From the NCBI GenBank assembly GCA_023260135.1, contig JALQWG010000004.1:30102-94101 (forward strand): DNA of 64,000 bases. The letters are read 5' to 3'. Under the pieces are notes generated by a model, which worked only from the letters and a program-made list of their open reading frames with translations, had not been told where the DNA came from and searched no databases. This document shows, piece after piece, positions 40,429 to 51,494 of the stretch. The position numbers and the translations under genes were made by a program. The stretch is from Candidatus Altimarinota bacterium (GTDB lineage Bacteria > Patescibacteriota > Gracilibacteria > BD1-5 > UBA2023). Each line of letters begins with the position of its first letter. Position 1 is the stretch's first letter.

Positions 40429-41472
40429 ATGAACGACAACAAAAAAGAAGCCCTCGCCTCAGCCCTCTCCATGATCGAAAAACAATTCGGTGCAGGATCA
40501 GTGATGAAGCTCGGAGAAAAATCCCACATGCAAGTCGAGACATCTTCGTCTGGATCTATTGCCCTCGATGACGCACTCGGAGGCGGATACGCTCGCTGAC
40601 GTATCATCGAGATATATGGACCAGAATCATCTGGTAAGACCACTCTCACCCTCCATGCTATCGCCGAAGTACAGAAGGCAGGTGGAACCGCAGCATTCGT
40701 CGATGCCGAGCACGCACTCGACCCAGAATACGCACGCAAGATCGGAGTCAATATCGATGAACTCATCGTATCGCAACCAGACTATGGTGAACAGGCGCTC
40801 GAGATCGTCGATGCACTCGTCCGTTCTGGCGCTGTCGACCTCATCGTCGTAGACTCAGTGGCCGCCCTCACACCAAAAGCAGAAATCGAATGAAACATGG
40901 GAGATAGCTTCATGGGACTCCAGGCTCGCCTCATGTCTCAGGCACTTCGCAAGGTAACATGAGTCATCAACAAGTCGAACTCAACCGTCATATTCATCAA
41001 CCAGATACGTATGAAGATCTGAGTCATGTTCGGGAATCCTGAGACAACTACTGGTGGTAACGCACTGAAGTTCTATGCATCACAGCGCCTCGAGATCCGT
41101 CGCAAGGAGAAGCTCGAATCAGGAACTGGTGATGACAAGGAAGCAATGGGTAACCGTGTGAAGGTAAAAGTCGTGAAGAACAAGATTGCACCTCCATTCC
41201 GTGAGGTCGAGATAGATGTCATGTTCAACGAGGGTATCTCTCGTTCTGGTGAAGTCCTCGATATCGGTGTCGAGCGCGGAGTGATCAAGAAGTCATGAGC
41301 ATTCTACTCATATGGTGAGACCAAGCTCGGGCAATGACGTGAAAATGCGAAGGACTACCTCCGTGAGCATACTGATCTCCTCGCCGAGATCGAGACTGCC
41401 GTCCGCGGTGGCAAAAAACTCCAAAAGGAAACGAAAAAAGGAAAGGAAGTGGAAGTTGATGATGAAGAATAA
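40429..41472 (+). CDS. recA: Recombinase RecA
   Basis: 347 aa. Walker A GPESSGKT at 64-71, [35 protein letters not shown], loop regions around [20 protein letters not shown] and [14 protein letters not shown]. Six TGA codons fall at the family glycines of ARGRI, EIEGN, KVTGV, MKIGV, KKSGA and LGQGR, which is the cleanest evidence in the window for UGA = Gly. Leader has tandem ATCCTACTA units. A terminator follows. Confidence 0.97.
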
Positions 41473-41475
41473 TAA

Positions 41476-41506
41476 AAATCCCCTACCGTGATGGTGGGGA
41501 ATTTTG
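41476..41506 (+). terminator. Rho-independent terminator of recA
   Basis: AAATCCCCTACC GTGA TGGTGGGGAATTTT. Confidence 0.75.
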
Positions 41507-41507
41507 G

Positions 41508-42497
41508 TTATTTCTTGAAGATGTTTGATTGATGGAATTCCAAATATCATGCTCTTTTTCATGAAATCTGTAATAATGGATATTCTTTTTCCTCCGTGAT
41601 TCAAAGTCTTTTCCTATTCATTGGAGAAACCCAGGGAGATACCATCATTCTTTGTTGAATATTGAAAGATATAAACCCTTGATCAAAGAGTCTATCAATA
41701 TTTGGTGTAAACATAAATCAATTATAGGGGTCAATCTTTTCTTCCTCATTAGACTTTACCCAAGGTTTTATATGGCTTGCTATCAGGAATCTTTCATCCG
41801 AAACGCCCGTAATTGGACAGTTTGGCATTTGTTCCAAAAGCTTGCGTCGATACTCTCATTGTCATATCCTTGCCTGTCTTATCTTACTTTTCTGATTAAT
41901 TTCAATATCTAGATCAATAATATCATCTTCTTCTTTTTCAAGAAGTTTTGGGTGGTTCATACTATTATATTCATAACTCATAAATATACGGAAGTAGAGC
42001 TCAACCTTATTATTTGGAGTAATAACCTGCATAATCGATATATAACTCAAATTCGGTAGAGCAATTCGTCTCATGGCAGTCCAGATAGAACCTTGCGAAC
42101 GAATATAGTATCTCTTAATGTCGTTTTTTCACTGCGCAGGCTCAACCTGAAAATATAACTTTCATTCTGGAAGTTCTGCAATATTTAGTAGCAAATCCTC
42201 ATATGTTTCGGCAATATTCTTTCGATAATCTTGTTCTTGTAATAGATATTCTGTTTTTGCATCTTCCAAGAAATTTACCAAATCTTCTTTAAGAAAAAAT
42301 CCTGGAAATAAGAAATTTCAAAAGAATTTATCATCAATCAGAGATGTTGGTCAAACATACAATCTTCACTCTCCATGTCATGTTGTTCTTTCAAGCTTAT
42401 TGAATATGAAAGAATCTGCGAGAAGAATATTATCTATAACACTATTATCCACAATAATATGTGGTACTCATGCAATTTCCTTGATTATTTCTGTCAT
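41508..42497 (-). CDS. HNH restriction endonuclease
   Basis: 329 aa. The C-terminal domain reads [19 protein letters not shown], then [20 protein letters not shown] and LFDQGFISF, the HNH motif (HNH_2 type) seen in type II restriction enzymes. The N-terminal 200 residues would hold target recognition and are not recognised. It overlaps the end of the methyltransferase gene by 13 nt, the normal layout of a restriction-modification pair. AT-rich codons, many TGA-Gly. Confidence 0.85.
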
Positions 42498-43591
42498 AAA
42501 TCTTGAATGTTAAGAGAAGTAAATACATTCATAAGTACATTTACAATCATGCTGTTACCTGCTTGTTTATAAGCCTGTGTATCACTTACAACGATTTTAA
42601 ATGAATCAGAAAAACCCATCAATCTTAGACACTCCCTTGGTGTGAGTTTTCTCAGCTTCTCTCAACGAGTTATATAGTTATCAACTCCCGCACGGTGCAT
42701 CTTTGCCATAGATGAAAGAAGCGGTCTTGCAACTTCTAAGTCTGTTTTTGGTCTACTATAAAACTCTTTTGTTCATGTGGAGAGTACATAATCCTTTACT
42801 TTATCTGAAAGAAAATATTTTTCATCAACAGAGTCCCTCGGTTTTTGGGAAACAAAATCCCCATGCCAATTGAACTGCTGATTTGCTTTCTGGCAAACAG
42901 CAATGTCTCAATTTATTTGAGTGTAACGTTTTTTTAGATTTTTTTCATCAGATACGAATGTTATTCATTTCGGTGGAAGAAAATACTTTGAATCTGGATT
43001 ATCTTCGAGCAGATCTTGCATAGTTACTTCGAGTGGAATTGGCTTTGGAAAAGTAAATACTTTCTTTGTATTTTTAAGTCCTATAAGATATACCCTTTCA
43101 CGATTCTGTGGTATTCAATAATCCTTCCCATTCAATACTTGATAAGAAAGTGAATATTCTAATTTCTGGAACGCTGGAAATATAGTATCTTCCCATGTCT
43201 TTCATTTATTATGGCTCAGCATTCATTTTACATTCTCAAATATAAATATCTCAGGTTGAGCTTCCTTTACTATACGAATGAATTCAAATACAAGATTTCA
43301 TCGTAAATCTTCAAGTCACTTCCTTTTTCATACCATTGAAAAAGACTGACACGGACTTCAGCCAACAAGTAAATCTAACTTTCCTCTATATTTTTTAGCG
43401 TCAAGACTATGGACATCATCATACCATGAATCTTCTGTGATGTCATGATTTGCAAAAAATGTTTGTTTACAATACTTATCAATATCACAGGCGAAAACAA
43501 TTTCATGTTCTATTCACAGTCTATCAAGAGCATGTTCTGGAGCACCAATTCAAGAGAAGAGTGTACCAACACGAATTTTCTGTTTTTTCAT
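42485..43591 (-). CDS. DNA (cytosine-5-)-methyltransferase
   Basis: 368 aa. [18 protein letters not shown] is motif [17 protein letters not shown] carries the catalytic Cys in motif IV, FIFENVKGMLSH is motif [17 protein letters not shown] motif VIII, and [14 protein letters not shown] with [11 protein letters not shown] motifs IX-X. Complete single-chain C5-MTase, protecting against the adjacent HNH enzyme. Target sequence unknown. UGA used as Gly in several motifs, showing that the pair has adapted to the host code. Confidence 0.93.
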
Positions 43592-43917
43592 ATAAAAAGC
43601 ACCTTTACTGTATAAAAGTGCTAAAATGGATTTCCTGGATGTTGTTATTTTAGCAAATAAAAAGGGTAACCGAAGTCATCACTCATTATTCGCTAAAATA
43701 AACACTTCCCAACGATGGTTTAAATCGAAGAAAAGGCGAGCAACTTTTCAGTTACCCTTTTCTATATTCAAACCACCTATTATTGGGAATATCGAAGTAG
43801 AAATGTTTATTTTAGCCCAAAGATTGTATCGAAAAATCAATAATTCGCAAACTCGTTTCAACAAAGAATAACATCCTTTTCCCTTGCTCTTCTTTTCCTT
43901 TTGTATATCATTATTCC
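43592..43917. other. Palindrome-rich upstream region of the restriction-modification pair
   Basis: AAAAGGGTAAC (43661-43671) and GTTACCCTTTT (about 43751-43761) are perfect inverted copies. TTATTTTAGC occurs three times, once inverted, near 43648, 43697 and 43808. A plus-strand ORF (43626-43871, 81 codons, no TGA) spans the region but overlaps these palindromes and resembles no protein. Regulatory DNA for the R-M operon or a small inserted element are both possible. Confidence 0.45.
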
Positions 43918-44694
43918 ATGCGTCATATCAAACAATTTTTCATATTCCTCGCGAAGGCGGTGACCATACTCCTGACGGTTGCTACATTCGCACTCATCAT
44001 CATATCATTCGTTCGCAAGGACTGGATACTCGCAGGAATCGCATGGATCGGCGAGCTCATACACTCTCTCGGGGACTGGAACTATCTCGTTGCATTCGCA
44101 TCTGCATGTATCGAGTCACTCCCGATCATCGGGACAGCAGTACCAGGGATGAACGTGATGATACTCGTGGGTGGATTCTGGGGCAAGGAGCACCTCGCAC
44201 TCACGATACTCGCAGCCAGCGTCGGGGCAATGCTCGGAAACTATATCGGGTATTGGATTGGGAAGAAGATAGGGAAAGAACTCATCGAAAGATACGGAGA
44301 CTGGTTCTGAGTAGGAAAAACGGAAGAGAAAATCCTCCACCGCCAACTCGAGAAAAACGGATTCTGGTATATTACACTCGGGAAGTTTCACAACTTTACA
44401 CGAGCATTTATCCCATTCATCGCAGGAACTGGCGGGATGCTCGAGACGAAGTTCTGGACTTATAATATGATTGGATCTGTCATCTGGGCAACGAGTATCA
44501 ATCTCCTTGGTGTATTTTTCATCGATAACTATGAGTCTATACTTGAGAATATCGGCAAGATATCCATGGGGATCCTCATCGCGGTATTCGGATACTTTTG
44601 GTTTTTTAAAAGAGAAACCCTCATCAAGTACTGGAATGATAAGAATCGTGAGATAGATGAAAAGATAGCGAAAAAAAATACTGTTAAGAACTAA
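43918..44694 (+). CDS. DedA family membrane protein (second copy)
   Basis: 258 aa, about six spans. ESLPIIGTAVPGMNVMILVG, GAMLGNYIGYWIGKKIGKEL and LGKFHNFTRAFIPFIAGTGG are the DedA/VTT signatures, with the conserved acidic and Arg residues. Longer and more diverged than the 29660 copy. One TGA-Gly at 44308. The next gene starts 2 nt downstream, suggesting a shared role in lipid-carrier or envelope metabolism. Confidence 0.87.
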
Positions 44695-44696
44695 AT

Positions 44697-45806
44697 ATGC
44701 TCCTCTTCCTCCAACTCATCACACTTTTCATAATATCAGCCATCCTCGCACCGATTGTACTTCGTGGTGTAACCTTTTTACTGAGAAAAGGTGGCCTCCT
44801 CGACCGACCTCACCTCTACAAGTCTGAGAAATGACGGGCTCCAGCACCGTACGGAGCTGGTATATCTATCCTCGTGATGCTCCTCATACTCACACCACTG
44901 ATTTTCTGGTTTTGAGAATTCTCTGATCTCCTCGAGAAACGACTCCTCATCGTCCTCATCATAGGAATAGGGATATCACTCGTGAGCTTCATCGACGATA
45001 TGGATACGATTGGCAAGAGTCCTGTGCGGGTTCCTCCGATAGTGAGGCTCATGATGCAGATAGGAGTCGGTGCCATCATCGGGGTCACGAGTATCAAGAT
45101 TAGTTATGTTTCCGGACTTTTTGGTGGAATTATCGATCTCTCAGACTTTTCAACGATTATCGGTGATTATCGTATATACTATATTCCCCTTTTTGTGACG
45201 ATATTTTGGTATGTGCTCGTATTTAACTCGGTGAACTTCTCTGACGGAGTCCCGGGACTCACAGGTGGATTCGCTCTGATATCTTTTATCATTCTCGGAC
45301 TCCTCGCGGTCAAGCTCATCCTCACAGACGAGTCACTCGCGAGTCAGGAAAATAGTCGATTTCTCCTGTCTCTCCTCGCCATCATTATCCCGATTACCTA
45401 CTTCCTGACGAGGTCAGATATATCGAGACGGGTCATCATGGGTGACTCTGGAACTATCATGCTCGCATTCCTCATCGCGACACTCGCGATAGTCGGTGGT
45501 GGCAAGATCGCAACCGCACTCTCAGTCCTCGGGATCTATGTGATAGACTTCGTCTACGTCATCACGACACGCATCATGTCAGGGCAGAATCCGATGAAAT
45601 GAGATCAGTCAACACACCTCCACTTCCGCCTCATGGAGCTCGGACTCACTCAGCGAGAGATACGTATCATCGTATACTCTCTGACAGCGATATTCGGACT
45701 CTCAGCTATACTCCTCTCTGGAGTTGGCAAGATACTCCTACTCATCATCATTGCTATGATAACTGTTTTTATTACAGAGATTCTCGGACGAGTAAAAAAG
45801 CGATAG
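44697..45806 (+). CDS. Undecaprenyl-phosphate sugar-1-phosphate transferase (WecA/TagO/MraY family)
   Basis: 369 aa, about ten spans. SFIDDMDTIGKSPVRVPP and FNSVNFSDGVPGLTGG carry the catalytic Asp residues, MGDSGT is family motif, and THLHFRL corresponds to the WecA/TagO HxHxR loop rather than the MraY pattern. It would link a sugar-1-phosphate to undecaprenyl phosphate at the membrane. Translationally close to the DedA gene upstream. Three or four TGA-Gly codons. Confidence 0.85.
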
Positions 45807-45817
45807 AAAAATCTCTC

Positions 45818-45829
45818 GCAAACATTTGC
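45818..45829. promoter_or_regulatory. Palindrome GCAAACATTTGC, candidate Fur-family operator
   Basis: Lies 83 nt upstream of the Fur-family gene and matches GCAAATATTTGC at 32017. A related GCATTTGCAA occurs before the second Fur-family gene (about 47010-47019). Confidence 0.4.
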
Positions 45830-45911
45830 ATTTATAGAATTTTTCGCTATATTTCGGGTCTCACATTTTAGTGTCCAATACTAAATACTCTATACTCAAT
45901 ACTATTATACT

Positions 45912-46283
45912 ATGTCAGATACTCGTATCACCGAACAGAGAAAATGGTTCGTCGAAGCCCTCGGATGAAGCCAGAAAATCACCTTCTCTGATCTCAAGAA
46001 AAAACTCGTCGGAAAGTGAGATAGTCGTATGAATCTCGCTACCCTCTACCGCATCATCGATGCATTTCAGGCACAGTGACTCATCCATGAGATCGAGGTC
46101 GCAGGAGAACGTGTGATATTCCCATGTCAGTGCGAGGATGCAACAGCGAACGATGCTATCGTTATAACATTTTGTGAGAACTGCGGAACCGTCTATGACA
46201 AACACGCTCGTCTCACTCCACCATATACGATGATGCAGACAGTTGCCAGAGTCAAGAGCTGTAATGCTTGTGTTATCAGATAG
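45912..46283 (+). CDS. Fur family transcriptional regulator
   Basis: 123 aa. Winged helix with NLATLYRIIDAFQAQGLIHE, then CQCED at 72-76, FCENCG (CxxC 88-91) and CNAC (117-120), the structural zinc site. Metal specificity (Fe, Zn or Mn) cannot be set from sequence. Paralogous to 47057. TACTAT-rich leader. Four TGA-Gly codons. Alone on its transcript. Confidence 0.88.
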
Positions 46284-46302
46284 CGTATATTCAAATATTC
46301 AT

Positions 46303-46338
46303 AAAAAATCCCAACAGAATATGTTAGGGATTTTTTTT
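46303..46338. terminator. Bidirectional terminator
   Basis: AAAAAATCCC AACAGAATATGTTA GGGATTTTTT, ending the Fur gene. The convergent gene 46324-46914 has its stop codon inside. Confidence 0.75.
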
Positions 46339-46914
46339 ATTAAGAAGAGAATATAAAATTTGATTTCTTTTTTCCTCAGAAAGTCACGATGCAAGTGAGG
46401 CAATTTTCGTGTAAACTATTTCTTCTTTCCATTCAATAAAAGTAGCAAGATATTTTAAAAAGATTGCTAACTCCTCTATAGTTATATCAGGAAGTTGTTT
46501 TTTATAGTCCAATCCTAGTTTTGCAATATACTCTGGCATGACTGGAGTTACCCTATTGTTCTCATAAAAGAGAGATCATTGTTTTTGTTGTGTGAGGGAT
46601 TCGGCAGCAACAATCATATCGTCCAACAGATTTGTAAGTGACGGAACTTGTAATTTTGCATCTTGGGAACCAAATTGTTTCGCAATAGTTCCAGCTATAT
46701 CTGCATGAACTTTGCGTATCTTTTCATAATAGAGAGACTCAAAGTAATGATACATATTCGATATATCGTGACTTGAGAGATTTCCATTTGCATTTTCAAG
46801 TGGTATAACAACATCCAAAAACTTTGAGGTAAGTGTTGTTCGGATTGTATCGAGATCACTTTTCAGCTCATCAAGTCGTGGGGATAGTTGCTGTGGTACT
46901 GCTTGTGAATTCAT
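46324..46914 (-). CDS. Hypothetical helical protein (196 aa)
   Basis: Not recognised. MNSQAVPQQLSPRLDELKSD start; long helices (SLYYEKIRKVHADIAGTIAK, LATFIEWKEEIVYTKIASLA) without membrane segments; ends SLLNKKNP encoded by the terminator. Two TGA-Gly. It might be a phasin-like or small cytoplasmic helical protein, but nothing definite. Confidence 0.6.
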
Positions 46915-47056
46915 AGTTCTATATTATAGAAGTAATAATATTATGAGATAAATTAAATATGTCAACCATAATTCATCTAAATAAATCATTCATCATTTAT
47001 AAAAAACTTGCATTTGCAAAAAAATGCATAGTATAAGAATCGACTTTTAAAAATCT

Positions 47057-47407
47057 ATGCTATCAACCATACACAGGCGTCATATCCTTGATCTTCTCAG
47101 TCATGAGAAAACTCTCTCACAGAAATCCCTCAAAGAAAAATTCGTCGATTCAGGAGAGATGAATCAAACAACACTCTATCGCATCCTTGAAAAATTTATT
47201 CAGGAATGAATTATCCATCGTGCAGAATTCGGTGGAGAAAAGTTTTTTACCCTCTGTCAATGCGAGAAAAAAAAGGAAGAAGCTATCAGGCTCAAGTGTT
47301 GTGTGAGTTGTCACAATATCGAAGATAACCATACCTCTCTCCCGCCAGAATCACTGAGTTCCGAAACCATCGAACTCGTAAAATATTGCGATAAGTGTGA
47401 AAAATAA
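47057..47407 (+). CDS. Fur family regulator, probable Zur
   Basis: 116 aa. QTTLYRILEKFIQEGIIHRA is the DNA-recognition region; CQC at 67-69, CVSCHN (82-85) and CDKC (111-114) form metal sites. It is followed by a COG0523 GTPase and a ZIP zinc transporter in the same direction, the typical Zur regulon content, so zinc specificity is inferred from context. One TGA-Gly. Confidence 0.85.
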
Positions 47408-47435
47408 CTCCAAACTCTTTACTCTATACTATACA

Positions 47436-48386
47436 ATGATCCCAATCACCATCATCACTTGATTCCTCGGCAGTGGCAAAACAACACTCCTCAATCACAT
47501 CCTCACCTGAGACCACTGACTCAAGATTGCCGTCGTCGAAAATGAATTCGGTGAGACGAGTATCGACTCAGACCTCATAGAAAAATCTACCGAAGAACTC
47601 ATCGAAGTCTCGAATGGATGTATGTGTTGTGTCGTCCGCAAAGACTGGATGGATGCTATCGAGAGGCTCCTTGATAGCGGTAAAAAAATCGACGCCATCG
47701 TCATTGAAGCATCTGGTGCGAGTGAACCACTCCCGATTGCTCAGTCATTCCTCATGAATGATATGTGAGGTCGAGTCAAGCTCGACTCCATAGTCTGTCT
47801 CGTCGACGCACTCAACTATGAGTCTCTCCTCACGTCCAATCCTGATATTGCACTCGACCAACTAGAATATGCAGACTTCGTGGTATTGAACAAGTGTGAC
47901 CTGGTACCATGAGAAAAACTCGAACTCATCCATACACTCATCCGTCGAGTCAATGCATATGCTCCAATATTTGATACCAGTTATGGTCAAGTTGACCTCG
48001 CACTCCTCCTCTCAACTGGACGATTCGCAGTACAACCAGGCATGGAAGATGCATGGAAGGATGAACATAAGCATGGACATGAAGACCTCCAGGTATTCGC
48101 CTATAAGACACCGTCTCGCTTCAAGGCACGGGAACTCGATGCATTCTTCGAGGATCTGACAACCGATTGCTATCGTATCAAGTGATTCGTCGAATTTGCA
48201 GAGCGCCCAGGTGATTGGTGGCTCGTGCAGAAGGCATGAGCCCGCATGACGATGGATCCATGGACGGGGGCAACTCCTCCAGAGAAACGTATCGTCTTCA
48301 TCGGGAAAGGTATGAACGAAGATCTCATCAGGAAACTATTGGATGAATGTACAGAGACTGGTCGGTCAGTGTTGTTCGCGAAATAA
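47436..48386 (+). CDS. COG0523 (CobW/ZNG1-type) metallochaperone GTPase
   Basis: 316 aa. P-loop GFLGSGKTT at 9-17 (its first Gly is UGA), VVENEFGE, the metal-binding CMCC at 62-65, VIEASGASEP and NKCD. Family members deliver zinc or other metals to enzymes. A His cluster (DEHKHGHED) precedes the C-terminal domain. Position between a Fur/Zur-type regulator and a ZIP transporter points to zinc starvation response. Confidence 0.92.
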
Positions 48387-48437
48387 AGAAAACCGCTCCA
48401 TCATTATTCATTGTTAATTGTTAATTGTTCATTATCT

Positions 48438-49247
48438 ATGTTCCTCCCCCTCCTCATCCTCACGCTCATATCTGCCACAGGACTCCTCCTCTATACCAAG
48501 AAGAGTATCCCGAGTAAATACCTCAATCTCCTCATCGGTCTCGGTGCTGGTTCTATGCTCTCGGTTGCTCTCGTACACATCCTACCAGAGTCACTCGAGC
48601 AGACAGAGATGGCGGTGTATGCTTTTATTGCTGGATTCCTGGCTATATATATCATAGAGGAACTCCTCACGCCACATCACCATGACCATGCACATGGAGA
48701 TCATAGTCATGAGGATCCACACGAACACTATGATCATGTTGCTGTTGTGAGTTTTATTGCGATATTTGCCCATACACTTCTCGATGGTCTCGGGATACGT
48801 GCTGGTATGGGACTCTCAGAGACTGCAGGATATGCAATCCTCTTCGGGGTGGCAATACACCAGATTCCAGTATCACTCTCTCTTGCTGCGATATTTCGCG
48901 AGAGCAAGTTCGAGAAGAGAAAACAGATACTATTCCTCATAGGATTTGCACTCGCAGCACCAATCGGATATCTGATAGCCGACCTATTCCTCCATGATGT
49001 CGATACTATGATAGCAGGACTCGCTGGGGCATTTGCAGGAGGATCACTCCTCTATGTTGCAACTGCAGATCTCCTCCCAGTGATACACAGTCAAGGGAAG
49101 TGAAAATTCGGAACCATCATAGCGTTCCTCATAGGAGTTATTGGCATGTCGAGTATTGGACTTCTCGGACTCGAACACCAACATAATCCAAGTGAGGAAC
49201 AACATATCGAGTGAGGAGAACTCCACGACGAACATGATATACACTAA
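48438..49247 (+). CDS. ZIP family metal transporter
   Basis: 269 aa, about eight spans. SVALVHILPESLEQ and HTLLDGLGIRAG ... GVAIHQIPVSLSLAAIF are the ZIP transport-site motifs with His, Asp and Glu ligands. The cytosolic loop HHHDHAHGDHSHEDPHEHYD is a His-rich metal sensor, and the C-terminal tail is again His-rich. It imports Zn2+ or related ions. The tandem GTTAATT leader precedes the ATG. Last gene of the metal cluster. Confidence 0.92.
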
Positions 49248-49273
49248 AAAATCCCCTTTCGGGGATTTTTTAC
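49247..49273. terminator. Bidirectional terminator
   Basis: AAAAAATCCCC TTTC GGGGATTTTTTA. It ends the ZIP gene, and the leftward surface-protein gene stops at its edge (49270-49272). Confidence 0.8.
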
Positions 49274-51471
49274 TCTGGGATACCTGGAGGTGGTTCTGTC
49301 TGGAGTCTCATATCATATTCGATGATGAGGGCTGAACTACCGAATTCCGACGCTCGAGACGATCATTGTTGTCCGACACTAGCATCATATCCACGGAGAT
49401 TTTCGAGATCATATTCCTCTGCATTACAGACTCACTCTACATAATATGGACATATGCCAGCCGCCGTCTCTCAGAGAGTATTACCAGAGATGAGTGCTCC
49501 GTAGATATAGAGCTGATTGTCACCAGTTGATCTCACTGCTCGATCAGCAAATATACCAGCATTGATATCAGTGACTATATCATCGATGATAATATTACCA
49601 CCGTTACCATTCTCATCCGCGAGCGCAATGATAGCGAGTGGGGTGTCTCTCTTTGCTATATTACTCGTGATGGTGATATCTCATCCTATAGCTATGATAG
49701 CATCATTGTCATCGAACGATGTATTGTTCACACTTGTATCCGTAGTATATATATGATAACGAACATCACCAAACGTTGTCCGTCCACGCCCCATGAGACT
49801 GATGTTTTTTCTGATAGTACCCATAAAGCTCGTACGTGTACTCGAGTTCGTACCGATAGTACCGTACTCAGAACGAGCATTATTCTGACCAAGAATCTTA
49901 ACTCGAGATGCATTGTAGGTAGCAGCACTTGTCTCACTATCTGCGAGATACGCTACATCAGTGGCTCAGACCGTATACTGAATAATTGAGTATACATCAA
50001 CACCTTCTATCACTGGATATGCTGTATTCGGTGTATATACACCTGAGAATGTATAACTCAGTGGTGAAGTAGCAACTGTGATGCTCGATGGAGTAGAATT
50101 GATAATCCAATTAGCATCAGGACTCATCCCTGTATGAGTCTCGGTAGTGGAGAGTCAATCATACTGTGCGAGTATACCATTTCCTATCTCGAGAAGATTG
50201 ATGTTTTTATAGGGTAACAACTCTGATGTCTGCTTGGCTATAGCCACACCAAAAATATTACTAGCACCCACTATAGGAGTAAATGGTGAGAGGGTTACGG
50301 TGTATGGTTTTTCGAACTCAACAAGAGTTGTATCAGTAAATTCTCGTGTTCAGAGTGATGATGTATATACAATCTTATCTAGTACGATTCGATTATCTGC
50401 ACCATCTGTTGGTGCGATGCTCGCAAGTGAATATGTAACTGGAGCCGGAGAGAGTGCTATCGGAGAAGCTACCCAGTTATCAGACATATCCCACACGGTG
50501 ATATAGTCTCCTCAAAATATGAGCGTATTTTTTTGTTCGATTGGATAGGGTGATATAACTATTTCGCTCGGAAGTTGTACTTCACTCACAGTTCCAGTAT
50601 AGCTGATAGTTATATCTCCTGTGTCTACAGGATTGGCATATTGATCAGTAAATGAGAGTGTGAAATTATACGGTGATACTCCATCGGCTGGAACTGGTCA
50701 TGCTGATTTTGTGAGATTCATCGTGACAGGTAGTCCATGCACTACGGTCACTCCATCATACTCTGTGATTCATCCATTCGGATCAGTGATTCTGAGTGTA
50801 TAGTTTCATGTTTTCTGGAGATCAACTGGATTGAATACTCATACAGAATCCATACCACCACTCACGAGAAATGGAGAAGGAAGTCCTGCTATATTGGATA
50901 CATGGAGGTTCCAAGGATTTCCTGTATATCGATGTGGTTCTCGGATAGATAGGTTCACTGCATCGCTGGCTGGAATATCGAGAAATACATTCTGCTGGAG
51001 TACTGCTGGATGAAGTGGCATATAGATACCGACAACACTAAAATTCCCAGCAAAGCTCCGGATACTTCCTGTGAGAGCCCCTGACGATGGCAGATATTGT
51101 ACTCACTGGAATCATACTTCTCAGATATTTTCACTCCATCCAGAACCAGTGAACTGACATGGATTCATGAGGGTATGATCGAGAGATTGACCGCCACAAT
51201 CGAGAGAAACCTGGTATGCACCAGAGGAAAACAGTGCCCAACCAACTCCATTCATATAAAACGCTCCGCTCATATTCCGGGTTGCTGTATCGAGATACCC
51301 ACCAGAAAATGGAGTCCCGTAGAGTACTGATGCTCCATCAAAACGAACATCAGAAGTTGTCCCAGTGAGACTCACTCGTGGTCCTGGACTATACGTCACT
51401 CCTGCCCAACTCTCATGAGAGATGAGAACTGAGATGAGTGTGATTGCAATGATGAGAATAAGGCGGAACAT
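49270..51471 (-). CDS. Large secreted surface protein (733 aa)
   Basis: Signal peptide MFRLILIIAITLISVLISHE. The mature protein is Thr/Ser/Gly-rich and beta-rich, with Ig-like segments (PADGVSPYNFTLSFTDQYAN) resembling invasin/intimin-type bacterial Ig domains, and a C-terminal part with regular beta-helix-like turns (GNGGNIIIDDIVTDINAG). Likely exported; no membrane anchor visible. About fifteen TGA-Gly codons. First of a group of exported proteins on this strand. No function assigned. Confidence 0.7.
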
Positions 51472-51494
51472 TGGCTACAAAAAGATAGGAGATA

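Noticed and set aside
41508..43591. Region as decayed DNA because standard-code ORFs there are very short
   Set aside because: Reading TGA as Gly gives two complete enzymes with all catalytic motifs.
43626..43871. Plus-strand ORF of 81 aa upstream of the cytosine methyltransferase
   Set aside because: It lies across inverted repeats and has no family or start signal; kept as a regulatory or inserted region instead.
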